DNA of 64,000 nt, from NCBI GenBank assembly GCA_001683735.1, contig LUGG01000011.1, forward strand, positions 310,001 to 374,000, read 5' to 3'. Shown in pieces: positions 44,349-56,103 of this stretch. A model generated the notes under the pieces. The model worked only from the letters and a program-made list of their open reading frames with translations, had not been told where the DNA came from and did not search any database. The position numbers and the translations under genes were made by a program. The stretch is from Grifola frondosa. Taxonomy: Eukaryota; Basidiomycota; Agaricomycetes; Polyporales; Grifolaceae. Each line of letters begins with the position of its first letter. Positions within the stretch are counted from its first letter, which is position 1.

Positions 44349-45712
44349 CTAGGGCTTCACGCTCGACCCCTTATACCATTTGCTAATCTTCTCCGCGCCG
44401 TACCGTATGCTCTTAGCGGGGCCAGCGCTTACAAGTCCCTTCAGAGTCTGAACGGTAGACGGATATCGGACGATCTGGTGCAACGCTGCGGAGTATACAA
44501 TCAGAACACGACATCGCACGCAAACAGAGGCATCCAGGCTCACATTCATCCAGCACCGTCGGCAACGTCTCGTCTCCCGCCAGCCTCGTCCAGTACATGC
44601 TCTCGTCCGCTTCGCGCGGGGAATCGACGTGGAGGCATCATAGTGCTCGGTCACGCCCTTCAGTAGGTTCGATGGCAGCTTCTTGAGGTGCGCCGCGCGC
44701 GCGTGCGCGGACGTGTCTTGCTGTATCGTCGACGAGTATGCGGGCCAGTGCACGCCCGGGAGCGCGACGACGAGCCGGTGATAGAGCTCCTTGAATTGCG
44801 AGCCCTGTTTGCGCACGATGTTGCCGACCTTCCCGCGGTTCTCCGCAGGGAGCATCATGCGCAGGTCCCCGCCATAACTGAAGCCCGCGATACGCTCGAA
44901 CAGCTGCGTCTCGGAGAACTCGGCGGGGAGCGTGAGCAGCGCAGTGCGCACTGCGGAGGTGAGGTTGACCTGCTGTGTCAGCCGCACGCGTGCGTCGTCC
45001 TTGATGATCCGCAGGGGCTTGTGCATGCGCCCCGCGAGGTAGAGTGTCCGCCAGTTGAGCAGGTCCGAGCAGAGGTTATCGACGGTCGTCACGCCGTACT
45101 TGATTGTCTGCGTGTCGATGGTGAGCATGAGTGGCGTAAGATAAGCATATGTACCTACTACGCCATTCATTTGCACATGGGTGTTAAACCATACCCCCGG
45201 GCTGATATCCTCTACTCTAGACACGAACGATGAACCCAGCATGCGTGCGTGTAAGGGATAGTGTCCTGGGAACTGGTGCATATTGATCGAGTGCCAATGC
45301 GAGGCGTGTGTCACGGCGAAGAGGAAGTCGAGCATGGGTCCGTCCTTGGACGTCGGGTTGCTCGACAAGTACCCGTCCTGCTCGAATACTCCGGACCCGT
45401 ACGCAAACGCATATCTGATGGGTGCGTCAAACCGCGCAACGATGGCCTCGAGCAGTGTCCTTGTGGAGTCAGCCACGGGCAAGAACTGATTGCGGCCGAA
45501 CGACGGCGGTAATGAAGCGAGCACTTGGTGCCGTTGAACGGTGATTGGTCGCGGTGCTGGATTAAGGCGTATTCGTGCGATTGGCTTGGATGTCGAAGGT
45601 CTGCCTGGAGGAGGCGGAGGAGGAAGGTGGGAGCTAGACGGGGTTACGTTTCTGTGGAGAGCGAGCGAACGACCAATGAAGGAATTCTGCCGGTGTGCGT
45701 GCGGGAGAGCAT
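44349..45712 (-). CDS. TAM41: Mitochondrial CDP-diacylglycerol synthase Tam41
   Basis: Tam41 (MMP37) makes CDP-diacylglycerol from phosphatidic acid and CTP on the inner mitochondrial membrane for cardiolipin synthesis. The nucleotidyltransferase core is clear: FAYGSGVFEQDGY (the GS motif), GPMLDFLFAVTHASHWH (Asp motif), INMHQFPGHYPLHARML, GVWFNTHVQMNG, IKYGVTTVDNLCSDLLNW, LYLAGRMHKPLRIIKDD and LTSAVRTALLTLPAEFSE. The C-terminus after one intron is IVRYPSTVQTLKGLVSAGP. One C is missing from the C4 run (plus-strand G at 44618-44621): adding it restores SIPPREADESMYWTRLAG before that intron. The likely start is the ATG at 45712 (MLSRTHTGRIPSLVVRSLS, presequence-like), joined by an intron whose phase I cannot fully reconcile; the frame is certain from about 45524. 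Confidence 0.88.
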
Positions 45713-46218
45713 GGTGGGTAGATTAGGGAAGGGAGAGCGTGTTGAGAGAAGAAAGTCTACAGGTATTAAAGGATGATTGTGGATGTTGGAAGCAATGAAG
45801 AGAAGGTGGTCGGCGACGAGGCGGACAGCGAGCGCGATGAGACCACGGGACTTGTTTCCAATTTGCTTGCGCACCAGACTCGCCCCGGGCCCGAGTCACT
45901 TATGTATTTTCTACCCCAATTTTCGTGACACGCGAAACCTCTGCTTTTACTTTTCAGTTGCAAAACTGCCGCAGCGTTCGCCTTGACCACGACGGCTCCC
46001 GTTCATTCCGCGTCGATGCCGAGTCTTCACTGCCTCCGCGGCAGGGAGGACGAACACGCACACGGGTCGTCACGAACTTCAATGCGGGCGCAGTGGCAGT
46101 GACGATTTGCGTTGCAAATAATTGTCGCAGTAGAGAGTACACGTACGCTAATGCTCATTAAATAGCTACTAGGTAATGAGAGTAAAATGTCCAAGCAATA
46201 TTAATTGCGGCTGTTGCC
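45713..46218. other. Intergenic region upstream of TAM41
   Basis: About 500 bp between the TAM41 start and the 3' end of the P450 gene. I see no gene. It contains the TAM41 promoter. Confidence 0.4.
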
Positions 46219-48422
46219 TCAATTTAACGGAGTTAGTAATGCATGCCGACGCTCAATGAGCACGGGCAACAACGGTTTTGTCATCACAAGATACTCCCGT
46301 ATGCTTTCCTCGTACAATTTAGGGTCCCATCCGTCGCGGAAGCGCATCTCAAGCTTTTGCATGAGCAAGCACACGACCATGCGCATCTCCTGTAAGGCGA
46401 GGCCCTTGCCGACACAATTGGCTGGTCCATAAGAAAACGGAACGAACGCGGCGGTATTGTGCACGAATGTTTCTATTTTGAAGTCTTTAAGTTCCTTCTG
46501 TCCCGCTGCGATGAGCCATCGGTCGGGCCAGAAGCTATCCGGAAAAGGTGCAAAGTTGCGGGGGTCACGGTGGAGTGAATAGAAGTGCACCGATACAGCG
46601 GTGCCTGGAGGCAGATAGCTAAGAGATAACGAAATGGGTCGCGGGCCGTATCCAGGCTGTGGAGAAGCACGTACTATGGGCCTATGGCTCTTCCTCCAGT
46701 CTCTCGCGTGGTGGTACGCTGGCTTCCACTGGGCAGCGGAGGGAACACTCGCATGGTTTCGTTGCTAGAACATGGTACAAGATCAGCAGAAGTTGCCCAA
46801 ATCGTTTGACCAGATACTTACATGACAGCATTGAGAAACGGCATGTCCGCATGATTCGTTGTGTTCAAGGCGTTTTCGCCGGGAGGAAAGTATGCATCAA
46901 CCTCTGCTTGAAGACGTTTGTACACATCAGGATGGCTCAAAATGCAATAGAACAAATTGCTAAGAACACATGAGGTTGTGTCCGAACCAGCCACGATAGC
47001 AAGGGCGCCATCGATGGTCACCTGTTCGACCGGCGGTGGGGCGTTTTCTGCGCCATCTTCGTTGTTCTGTGCTAGGTCAGATACGAGCTTTGCACAGGAC
47101 ACCAAAGAGCGCAGAAGATAGAAACTTACCAGATAATAGAACAGGTCCTTGCTGTGAGAGCCATTCTTGATTCTGGCCGTTGCACGCTCATCCCCGAAGT
47201 CGAGGAGCTGTTTCATGTAATATGCAGCCAGCGGGATGTGTCCGACGTAGATGCCAAGCCATGGACAATGTCCCATAGCTTGAGATGCGCTGCAGGGAGC
47301 CTGGGGGTCAGAAATAAACCACTTACCTTTGATGTGATAGACACCTACACTAGTCCGTCTTCTATGAGATGCCAGACGCTATCTTTGTCGCCTTCGCGCA
47401 TCATTTCGGATCCACCGTTGAAGCTATGGCAGCAGGTTAGAATGGAATGGAAGAATATGGGGGACCACTGCTCACGCCATGTCGCTCATGAGATCGTAAC
47501 TGCACAGGACACGGGTTCAACAATGTCTAATCCACAAGCAACGAGAAAAGAGGGACGCACGCGAACCAGCTCAGCCATTTTCCAAGGTTCGCTTCAGAAG
47601 GCTGGGAAGCGAGAGTTTCTACGAGTTGCTCGACACGCCGCACAATGATCTCCTCGTAGCCCTTCAGCGCAGGTACGCTGAATGCGCGATTCCAGGGCTT
47701 CCGCCGACGCGCATGTTCGTGAATGTCGGTCACGCAGACAAGTTGCTTTGCGCTATCCTTCATGTTTCGGCCCGCCCAGTCTAACAAGCAAAAGTCGTGC
47801 CTAACTCGAGATGCAAATGTAGATGTACTTACGAGGACCCTTGGGCAAACCATTGGGACCCATTATCGGGATGATGGCAGATGTCGACCTGAAGGATACC
47901 TCGTTCGGGCCTGCACGAGAAGATGATTTAACATGGCGCAAGAGCACTACAATGAGACAAAGAAGGCACAGACCGATTCTGACAGCGTCGCCGTATTGTT
48001 TGTGTAATTGGTCGATATAGATGAATTGCTTGCCGCCGTAGCTCGCCACCCATGCCATCCATAGCTTGGATAGCTTGCACAGAAACGGCCCGGGGTACTG
48101 AGCGAGGGGGTGGAAAGGAGAGACACGATAAAGCAGCACAGACGAAACGAGGGTGGACAGATATGTGGCGTATGCCACAGCAAGAGCACAAAAAGGGGAG
48201 TAATAGTGAGACAAGTAGATTGTGGCAAATAGAGGAGGAGGAACTAGCAGCAGCAGTATATGGACGGTGATTCTGGTGGGTTCGAAGCGCTTAAATATTC
48301 CATAAGCAACCTGGGATGGCAGTTCAGCTGCCGAGGGTCTGTTTCTGAAGTATGAAGTGGCTGCGTACCAATGCCGAACATACGATGACAACGAAAGCGT
48401 CCCGCAAAGTCATTTGAGCCAT
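46219..48422 (-). CDS. Cytochrome P450 monooxygenase
   Basis: A microsomal class II P450. ATG at 48422 gives MAQMTLRDAFVVIVCSAL, then after an intron VAYGIFKRFEPTR and membrane segments ITVHILLLLVPPPLFATI and LAVAYATYLSTLVSSVLLY. The Pro hinge HPLAQYPGPFLCKLSKLWMA follows, then PNEVSFRSTSAI, RRKPWNRAFSVPALKGYEE, the I-helix IVAGSDTTSCVLSNLFY, the K-helix NETMRVFPPLPSGSQR (ExxR), FYSLHRDPRNFAPFPDSFWP, and the heme loop FSYGPANCVGKGLALQEMR with the axial Cys. TGA is at 46219. The frame looks intact over about ten introns. Substrate unknown. No biosynthetic partners are next to it. Confidence 0.88.
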
Positions 48423-49875
48423 GTTTTATGGCGCAGCACTGACAGCAAGGAGTTGACTGCCTGAAAACACTAGCGAAACGGGGCAAGTTGCAATGCGACC
48501 TGATACACGGTGCCATTAAATACCGTAAAGGTCCCGATAACACGACTAATAGCAACATACGTGCTTACCGCGGGGAAGGACCATTCAAGTCTAGAGAGAT
48601 TTGCGGACCGAGAACGGGGGGCTATGGCCATATGGTAGGACGGCGAGATCTAAATACGCGCAGCTGGGTGGGGCGAACTGTCACCCGGTACTTGATGGCC
48701 ATATACAGGTCGCTATACGGAAGCTAACGCAACCTGCACTTTGTGATCAGGATGGCTCGATCCTATTCGCGGCCGATTGAGCGCCGAGCGTTCGTTTCAA
48801 CGGTCAGCGATGGTCATTGAAAGCGAACGCTGATGCACAACGAGACAGCGGCTGTAACAACGTTGCGATCAGACATTTGCATGTTCGAGACAGCTGTCGG
48901 CAAGTGCTGTAGCACTGGAGAATAAAATGTCGTTGAGCTCTTTCTCAGGCACACAGGTGATTCGGATCAAGCCATCGCATATTCATCTCATATTACGAGA
49001 TGAATATTGCGTTCGGAGGGCCTCCAGAGTGCCTAGAAAATCGAATTTCTTTCTCCCGCGGCGGTCCTAGATAGCGAGGTCGCCGCATACTACGGTGAAT
49101 CTCACAGGACGAGAAACGATTGCTGCTCACAAAAATGCTTCCGTCTCCTCAACGGGAGCGCTGATCGAGAGATTGTCGGCCACAGTGCGGGTCCACACTC
49201 ATCTTGCTGTTCCGGATCGAAGTCGACTAGCGTTATGTTGCGGATATCACGGAGGCTGAATGACGTTCGATAATGCCCCAGTGCGATATGATCGCAACCG
49301 TGCAAATAAAGCGCTACCGCTCTCGATGTGCTGGGTAATTTCTTGTAATTTCATCCTCACTACAAGGCCGGGCAATTGACAAATTAGAGCCCAACAGAGT
49401 CGTTTCTCATCTGTGTGTGAAATAAGCCGACTGGAAGTGAGATAGAAGAAAAGAAGACAGGATTACGCACATCGAATGTTTACCGCGATAGGCCGTGGAA
49501 TAAGTATAACTAAAGACGACAGAGGTGAGTCATTTCACGCATTAGATGGAACTGGAGCACGATGGGTGTCATTCCACAACCAAGATAGTCATACAACACA
49601 AAGATGCCCGAAGGCGCATACGGTAATCAATAAGCAACGAGGCACTGACCCGTACGAAATAACTAAAGCATAAACAACAGAATATATACCTATGCGGACA
49701 AGATGGACAGCACATCCTAGCACAAATCAATATCCGCATGTATAGCAGACGAAACAAAAATTACCAAGCAAGCGTCCGGCGCAGAGGCCTATTTCAAAGC
49801 AAAAAAAAGCCATAGAACCGAGAGAGAAAAAGCGAAAACCAAACTGGTTTGCCAGCTGATTTATAACCCGGCTCC
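48423..49875. other. 1.4-kb region without a recognised gene
   Basis: Short frames only; none resembles a known family. It holds the P450 promoter and the 3' UTR of the NDK-like gene. No repeats or RNA genes seen. Confidence 0.4.
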
Positions 49876-51544
49876 TTATACCTTCACCGCCTTCGCCACG
49901 GGCGCGCTCTTGCTTTTGGCCGGAGTAGTGATCGCAGCCCCTGCCATCTTCGCGGCGCGTAACAACGCACTCTTGTTTGTCCTCGGCTGGATGGTAGGGG
50001 GTGGCACGCTCAATCGCGGCTTGGGCTTCGCGGGTGTTTCCGCCGTGGACTCTCTAGGTGCAGCTCTGGAGACAGCGCCGTTGGTAGAGGTGCGTGGGGC
50101 AACGGAAGGACGCGGGCAGTTCGAGACTGAACATCACGTGAGGTTGTGCGCGAGAGCGCAGGTCGAGTCGTACCGTTGGGCTGGACTGAGGCTGCAGAAA
50201 CGGGTCGCGTAATGATAGGGCGTGTAGTACCAGGATTATCAAGAGATTGGCGTGACGAGGAACGCGATAGCGTTGGCTGAGGGACCGGCTTACGGACTGA
50301 GCGGATAAAGATCGAGTAAGGTACCGAACGTGAGATTATAAGAGACAACACTCACACATAAATGATGAAGGTGGGGCTGTATCCTTCTGCTGTCGCAGGC
50401 TCGCGCTCTTGTTCGTTCGCGGAGCAACTGCGGGTGGTTTCGTGCTTGCTACAGCAATTGACTCCCGACGCTTATGGCCCGGCACGCCTTCAAATGTGGC
50501 CTTCGCAGCCTCTGTGAGACCACCGGCTATAGACGACCTCCTTGTAACCTCCGGGGGTTTCTGTCCCAGTCGGAGGACGCTGCGCGAGTCATACGCGGTG
50601 CCACGGCAGGGGGTGCAGTAGAAGCGACGGTAATGGTCTCTGCGCTTTATGCCCAGGGACGTTGGCAAACGTCTGTGCAAGTCGTTCTTTCGTCGGAGGC
50701 GCACGTTTAGGAGTTTCGACGGTCATACCAGCACGAAGCGCAGCAGCGCGAGACATGCGGGGCACGATATCGGGGGCAGCATGCGTCACTGGTAACGGAC
50801 GGGCCTTGAAGGATGGCTTTCCATTCACCTGAGTGCCGCTAGTGGAAGTCCCATCCGAGTGACTATTTCGCAGAGCAGCCATGATGGAGGAAGACACGGA
50901 ACGTAGCGATCCAGCGGTAACGTCATCGTAACCCACGTCCGGAAGTTCTGTAGTCGGAAAAGGCGGAGAGGACGCAAAGATAGCTTCGATCTGGACTTCT
51001 GCACTTTGAGCATCAGGAGAACCCATGACTGCATTTTGAGCCAGAGAAATTCCGTATAAGGCGCGCAGGGAGTGGGGGGTATCTTGACGCGCAACTTCCG
51101 GATCGGCGGCGCCCATGAGGGAATGCCATACTTCAACGGCTCTACGTCTCTCGAGGACATACACCCATACAGGCCCTCTTGCAAGTTGCGCGCGAAATGA
51201 GCACCTGTGGAAGCACGCATACAATACCAAGTAACTCACTCAGCGAACGACTCGTAATCTTCCCCGAACAAATCATACAACGTGTCTGGGTCGGTCTCAA
51301 CATCGAACTCCATCTGCCTTTCCTTTACAATCTAGAAAGGGCAAAGGTTAGATGGGAATTCTGGATGTAAACCTAGAAAATGTCGGACCTCGAACCCTGC
51401 TTCAGAAATCCGGAGTTCGATGTCGAATCGGTTGTTCAGCGCATGGTTCTTAATAATAGCAACAGTCCTGGATGGCAGAGGGCTCGTGCGAGCCTCTCCG
51501 GGAGTCTCGCTTAGCGGCGAAGAGGGCAAAGAAGGGGCGGACAT
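49876..51544 (-). CDS. NDK-like domain protein lacking the catalytic His, with C-terminal repeats
   Basis: The N-terminal domain has the nucleoside diphosphate kinase fold pattern: ATG at 51544, SRTVAIIKNHALNNRFDIEL, ISEAGFE, IVKERQMEFDVETDP, GPVWVYVLERRRAVEVW, HSLMGAADPEVAR and SLRALYGISLAQNAVMGSPD, then SAEVQIEAIF. In active NDKs the last block reads NIIHGSD, and its His is phosphorylated; here that position is Met (NAVMGSP), so phosphotransfer is unlikely. The tail carries about four copies of a motif like PR(M/T)x(R/K)(A/S)A(A/S)LR together with VPGHK(R)RE, ending PAKSKSAPVAKAVKV at 49876. One or two missing bases (near 50572 and 50660) split the tail frame. A microtubule or scaffold role is possible from the basic repeats, but that is only a guess. 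Confidence 0.75.
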
Positions 51545-52180
51545 GAAAGATGAGATAATGAACGAAGAAGATGGCAGCGCGGTTGGGAATTATACACAGA
51601 GAAGAAACACGCAGGAATTCACCAGAGAGAAAGGTAAAACGAAAGCAAAGTGAGCTCAGAAAGCCTCAGACAGACGCAGAGTTTCGAGGATTCAAGTTGG
51701 TTTGGGAGAAGAATTGGTTGCCCCGTGTCCATTCCAGTCTCCCCAAGCTACCACGCTCGGACCCGTGACACTCTCGGGATCGCGAGTTGCAATGACCCAT
51801 CGTCTCCATTTCGGAAAGTTCATAAATTGAAGGGTCTGAAAATGAAGAGATCTCAGGTAGCATAATCCATGATATAGGTTCTGAGAGAGCAGCTCCATTG
51901 CGATTGTCCAGTTTCAGCCCCTTGAAGGGTAGTATCGGGGTCCTGAATAGACACGACCGGTCACACAGGGTCACGTATCTAACTGTGATGGGCTGTGACG
52001 AGAGACGCGTCTCGCGAAGGGAAAAAATCAATTTCGACACCAAAATGAAACACCAAAAGATTCGAAAAATGGGGCTTGTATTCACGACTTTAGTGCTAGA
52101 TTTACAAGAATGGAATGGAGTGGGGGCTACGTGATACACACCGCGCTTGCAGGGCCGAGGCTTATTTTTAACTTTTCTCT
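51545..52180. other. Intergenic region between the NDK-like gene and THI4
   Basis: A 172-codon frame (51666-52184, -) overlaps the THI4 3' end but has no familiar motif, so I treat it as chance. No other feature seen. Confidence 0.4.
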
Positions 52181-53314
<1,134 letters not shown>

Positions 53315-54682
53315 CGGCGGCTCCTCTGCTGGAGGGATGTAGGCAACAGGAGGGTCATGGTGGCGGAAGAAGGGGTGAGTAGAAGTCGAAAAACGAGGGC
53401 AGCTGACGCTAAGGTTCGTACCACCCCTCAGGCATTTATACCAAAAGCGCTCCACAATTATATCAAAATGTCTTCTAAATTGGAACATTATACTCTTAGG
53501 AGTGAATATTTCCCGAGCTCCAAGTCCTCCAATGATCGGCCGTTGTTCTCCAACGGTGCACCGAGAGATAGGACCTTCCAGAAACGTGGCCGAGGTCCAG
53601 TAAATGGCATGCTCCCATCTAAGTATGTTCAGGTCACTATCAGACGGAAGCGTGTGCAAATAGGCAAGACCATGCATCTCGAAGCAAAGGGCTGCGGGCC
53701 GTCGGAGGCTGTATCATTCATCTTCTGATACAATGAAGCCAAGGCGAAGAAAGGCTCCCACAAGTCGCCGGAGCTGCCGACGGTCATAGGTAGGAATGAT
53801 CCAGAGAAACGAGGCCATCGATCATAGAGGAAAAACCAAGCCAGATCAGAAGGTTCGATGTTTGTTGTGGCAAGACGGATGGCGTCATAGGTATAGTCAA
53901 GGATGCACGCGTATACTATGAAGTTCTTCTGCAACTGCAATATCGCATGTCATAAGTAGTCATAAAGTAGATTTAATATAAACACACCAAGGCTTTGGGT
54001 GCCGACGGGTATTGTAGGTTCAATGGCCAACGTCGGTTTTTTCGGACCATCTGCGACTTGAGACTGACTCGGACTGACTCGCGCACAAGTAATCGCGCAT
54101 ATACAGGCGAGCTGATTGGTTTGTGCAATGTGCTTGGAAGAGTCGACCCATCTGAGGTTGACCAGCGACTCGGTGGATCTTACTTGGCTGGCATGGGACA
54201 CCGAAAACGGGATGAAGGAGGCTCATCCCTCCGTGCAATTTTGATCATGATTTGCCACGATCTACTACCTGCGAATGGCAGTTCGACACGCGATGGAAGG
54301 GGTCGACACCACAAGAGCCTCAACGAGGACAATGAGAGATCTAAGGAGGAGCGAAACTTTGATGGGCAAAGCGGCGATTCTGGCAATGAACCTCAGATTG
54401 CATTCAGTCTGCGATGACACGTCGAAATTATCTGAGCTCGGGCAAGCGAACACCTACCACCGTTTGTGCCATCGCATTGCTCGACATGTTGATGGTAGTA
54501 TCGATGTCTGTAACTCGGGCATGTTTTGATTCTTGCTGCTGCGAGCTTCGCACTGGCCGTGAATGCTGTACGCGTTTCCAGATATCAGTCATCTGAAACC
54601 CGGTCTCTCGGCCTTCCACCTTTATATCATACTAACATTATCTTCATTCAGTCTTTCTCCTATTAGCTCGTACGGAACCAGC
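53315..54682. other. Region upstream of THI4 and chorismate mutase, possible unrecognised gene
   Basis: Minus-strand frames at 53629-53940 (containing SDLAWFFLYDRWPRFSGSF) and 53950-54201, and a plus frame at 53995-54417, are open but I recognise none. The first has a protein-like composition and could be an exon of an unknown gene. I looked for a TPP riboswitch for THI4 and did not find convincing motifs. Confidence 0.35.
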
Positions 54683-55736
54683 ATGTCAAGCGTACCTTTA
54701 CCCGAAACCAACTTCACTCTCGCCACCGATCCACTGTCTCTGGACAGAATCAGAGCGATCCTGACGCGTCTGGAAGACACCATCATCTTCTCGCTCATCG
54801 AGCGCGCTCAATTCGCGCACAATCCGAAAGCCTACAGGCGGGGGAGTTCAAAGAGCTCAAAGAAATCGGGTTCGAGGGGAGTTGGCTGGAGTGGTTCTTG
54901 AAAGAGACGGAAACATTTCACGGTGCGTGCATCACGTTTGCCCGGATCACAAACTGTGCTAAATCCAGAACGGCCAAATAGCAAAAGCACGCAGATAACA
55001 AGGTGAGCTTCTCGCTGTGCACTAGCGAAATCTTGATATGAACTTCCATTCAGTCCAGACGAATACCCGTTCACAGATCCCTCCGAACTCCCCGCGCCCA
55101 TTCTCAAACCCCTCGCCAACCCCGAGATCCTCTACCCAATAAGATCAATGTCAACGCTTCTATCCTCTCCTTCTATACCCGCTCCATCGTTCCTCGTATC
55201 ACACAACAGGCAACGCTTGCACTCGCGGCGCTGAAGCGTGCTAATGCATCACGGGAGACGGGAGTACGAAGACGACGGCAACTACGGCAGTCCGCGTTCG
55301 TAGACCTAGAGGTGCTACAGGCAATATCCAAGCGTGTGCACTACGGTGATTGCCCTTCCCGAGTGACCCACGATATTCGCAACTAATATCGTACCTTAGT
55401 CGAATTCAAGTCGAACCCCGCCGTATTCATCTCGCACATACAATCGCGTAATCGCGCCGCGCTCGAAGCGCTCATCACGAAGCCCGAGGTTAGCAGAAGC
55501 TCCTGCAGCGCCTGCGCAAGAAAGCGAACCTCTACGCGATCAACTTCGCGCCAGACGGCGAGCCACTGAACGACTCATCGACGCGGGAAGATCGACGTCG
55601 ACGGGTGTGGTTATAACACTACATCATCCCCCTTACAAAGGAGCTTGAGTGTGTCCCCGTGTATCATCTGCTCGGGAGCTGGGACCTGACGATCTGCTAG
55701 GTTGATTACCTGCTCGTACGCCTGGAAGGAATGTGA
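54683..55736 (+). pseudogene. ARO7: Chorismate mutase, AroQ/Aro7 type, frame broken repeatedly
   Basis: Chorismate mutase turns chorismate into prephenate for Phe and Tyr synthesis. ATG at 54683: MSSVPLPETNFTLATDP, LSLDRIRAILTRLEDTIIF, SLIERAQFAHNPKAYRRG, then in other frames EFKELKEIGFEGSWLEWF, SPDEYPFTDPSELPAPIL, KINVNASILSFYTRSIVP, RITQQATLALAALKRANAS, FVDLEVLQAISKRVHYG, FKSNPAVFISHIQSRNR, LLQRLRKKANLYAINFAPDG, KIDVDG and HYIIPLTKELE. The last exon gives VDYLLVRLEGM and TGA at 55734. At least six base losses are needed to explain the frame changes (G5 at 54840-54844, about 54990, about 55137, about 55260, about 55495, about 55590). In addition the stretch between SKRVHYG and FKSNP, which in yeast Aro7 carries catalytic Lys168, is not found. 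It is either a decaying copy or badly sequenced. The type is called on the sequence as given. Confidence 0.72.
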
Positions 55737-56103
55737 ACAGATCGATGCGCTGGGGGAAAACTCCTGATAGATGATTAGTGATGTAGGCGTCTGTTACCAT
55801 AGTCCACACAGATGCGGCACGACCTTCACGTTCCAAAGCTCTAGAAACACGAACAAGTCAATTGCGGAGTGATGTGCCACGAGATGGTAAACAACGGTAT
55901 CGGATGCACAGAAGGTATCGTAACTACAAGCACAAGCATGAGCAAGAGAATAATATGAAAGCGAGAGAATGATACAAGAAGCAAGGGGTAAATCATGTTA
56001 TAGATGCGCATCCATAGCAATCCAGCAGCAACAGAATCCTAAAAAATTATAAGAGCAATCACAAGCCGAGATCTACAACACAACGTTAATCATGCCCTGC
56101 AGA
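55737..56103. other. Convergent intergenic region
   Basis: This lies between the chorismate mutase 3' end and the septin-like gene 3' end. It is AT-rich in its second half. No gene seen. Confidence 0.45.

Noticed and set aside
44349..44640. Continuous TAM41 frame to the 3' end without an intron
   Set aside because: The middle of that reading (RRCRRCWMN and following) is unlike Tam41; a one-base correction at 44618-44621 and a 58-nt intron give the conserved sequence on both sides.
29050..48422. A secondary-metabolite gene cluster (adenylation fusion, methyltransferase, P450)
   Set aside because: These genes are spread over 19 kb with housekeeping genes (RIO1, TAM41) between them and mixed strands; proximity alone does not support a cluster.
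53315..54000. TPP riboswitch upstream of THI4 (a GATCTGG-like string on the minus strand near 53845)
   Set aside because: Fungal THI4 genes often carry one, but the conserved CTGAGA and the second conserved arm are not found with the right spacing, and the match lies inside an open reading frame about 500 bp from the start.
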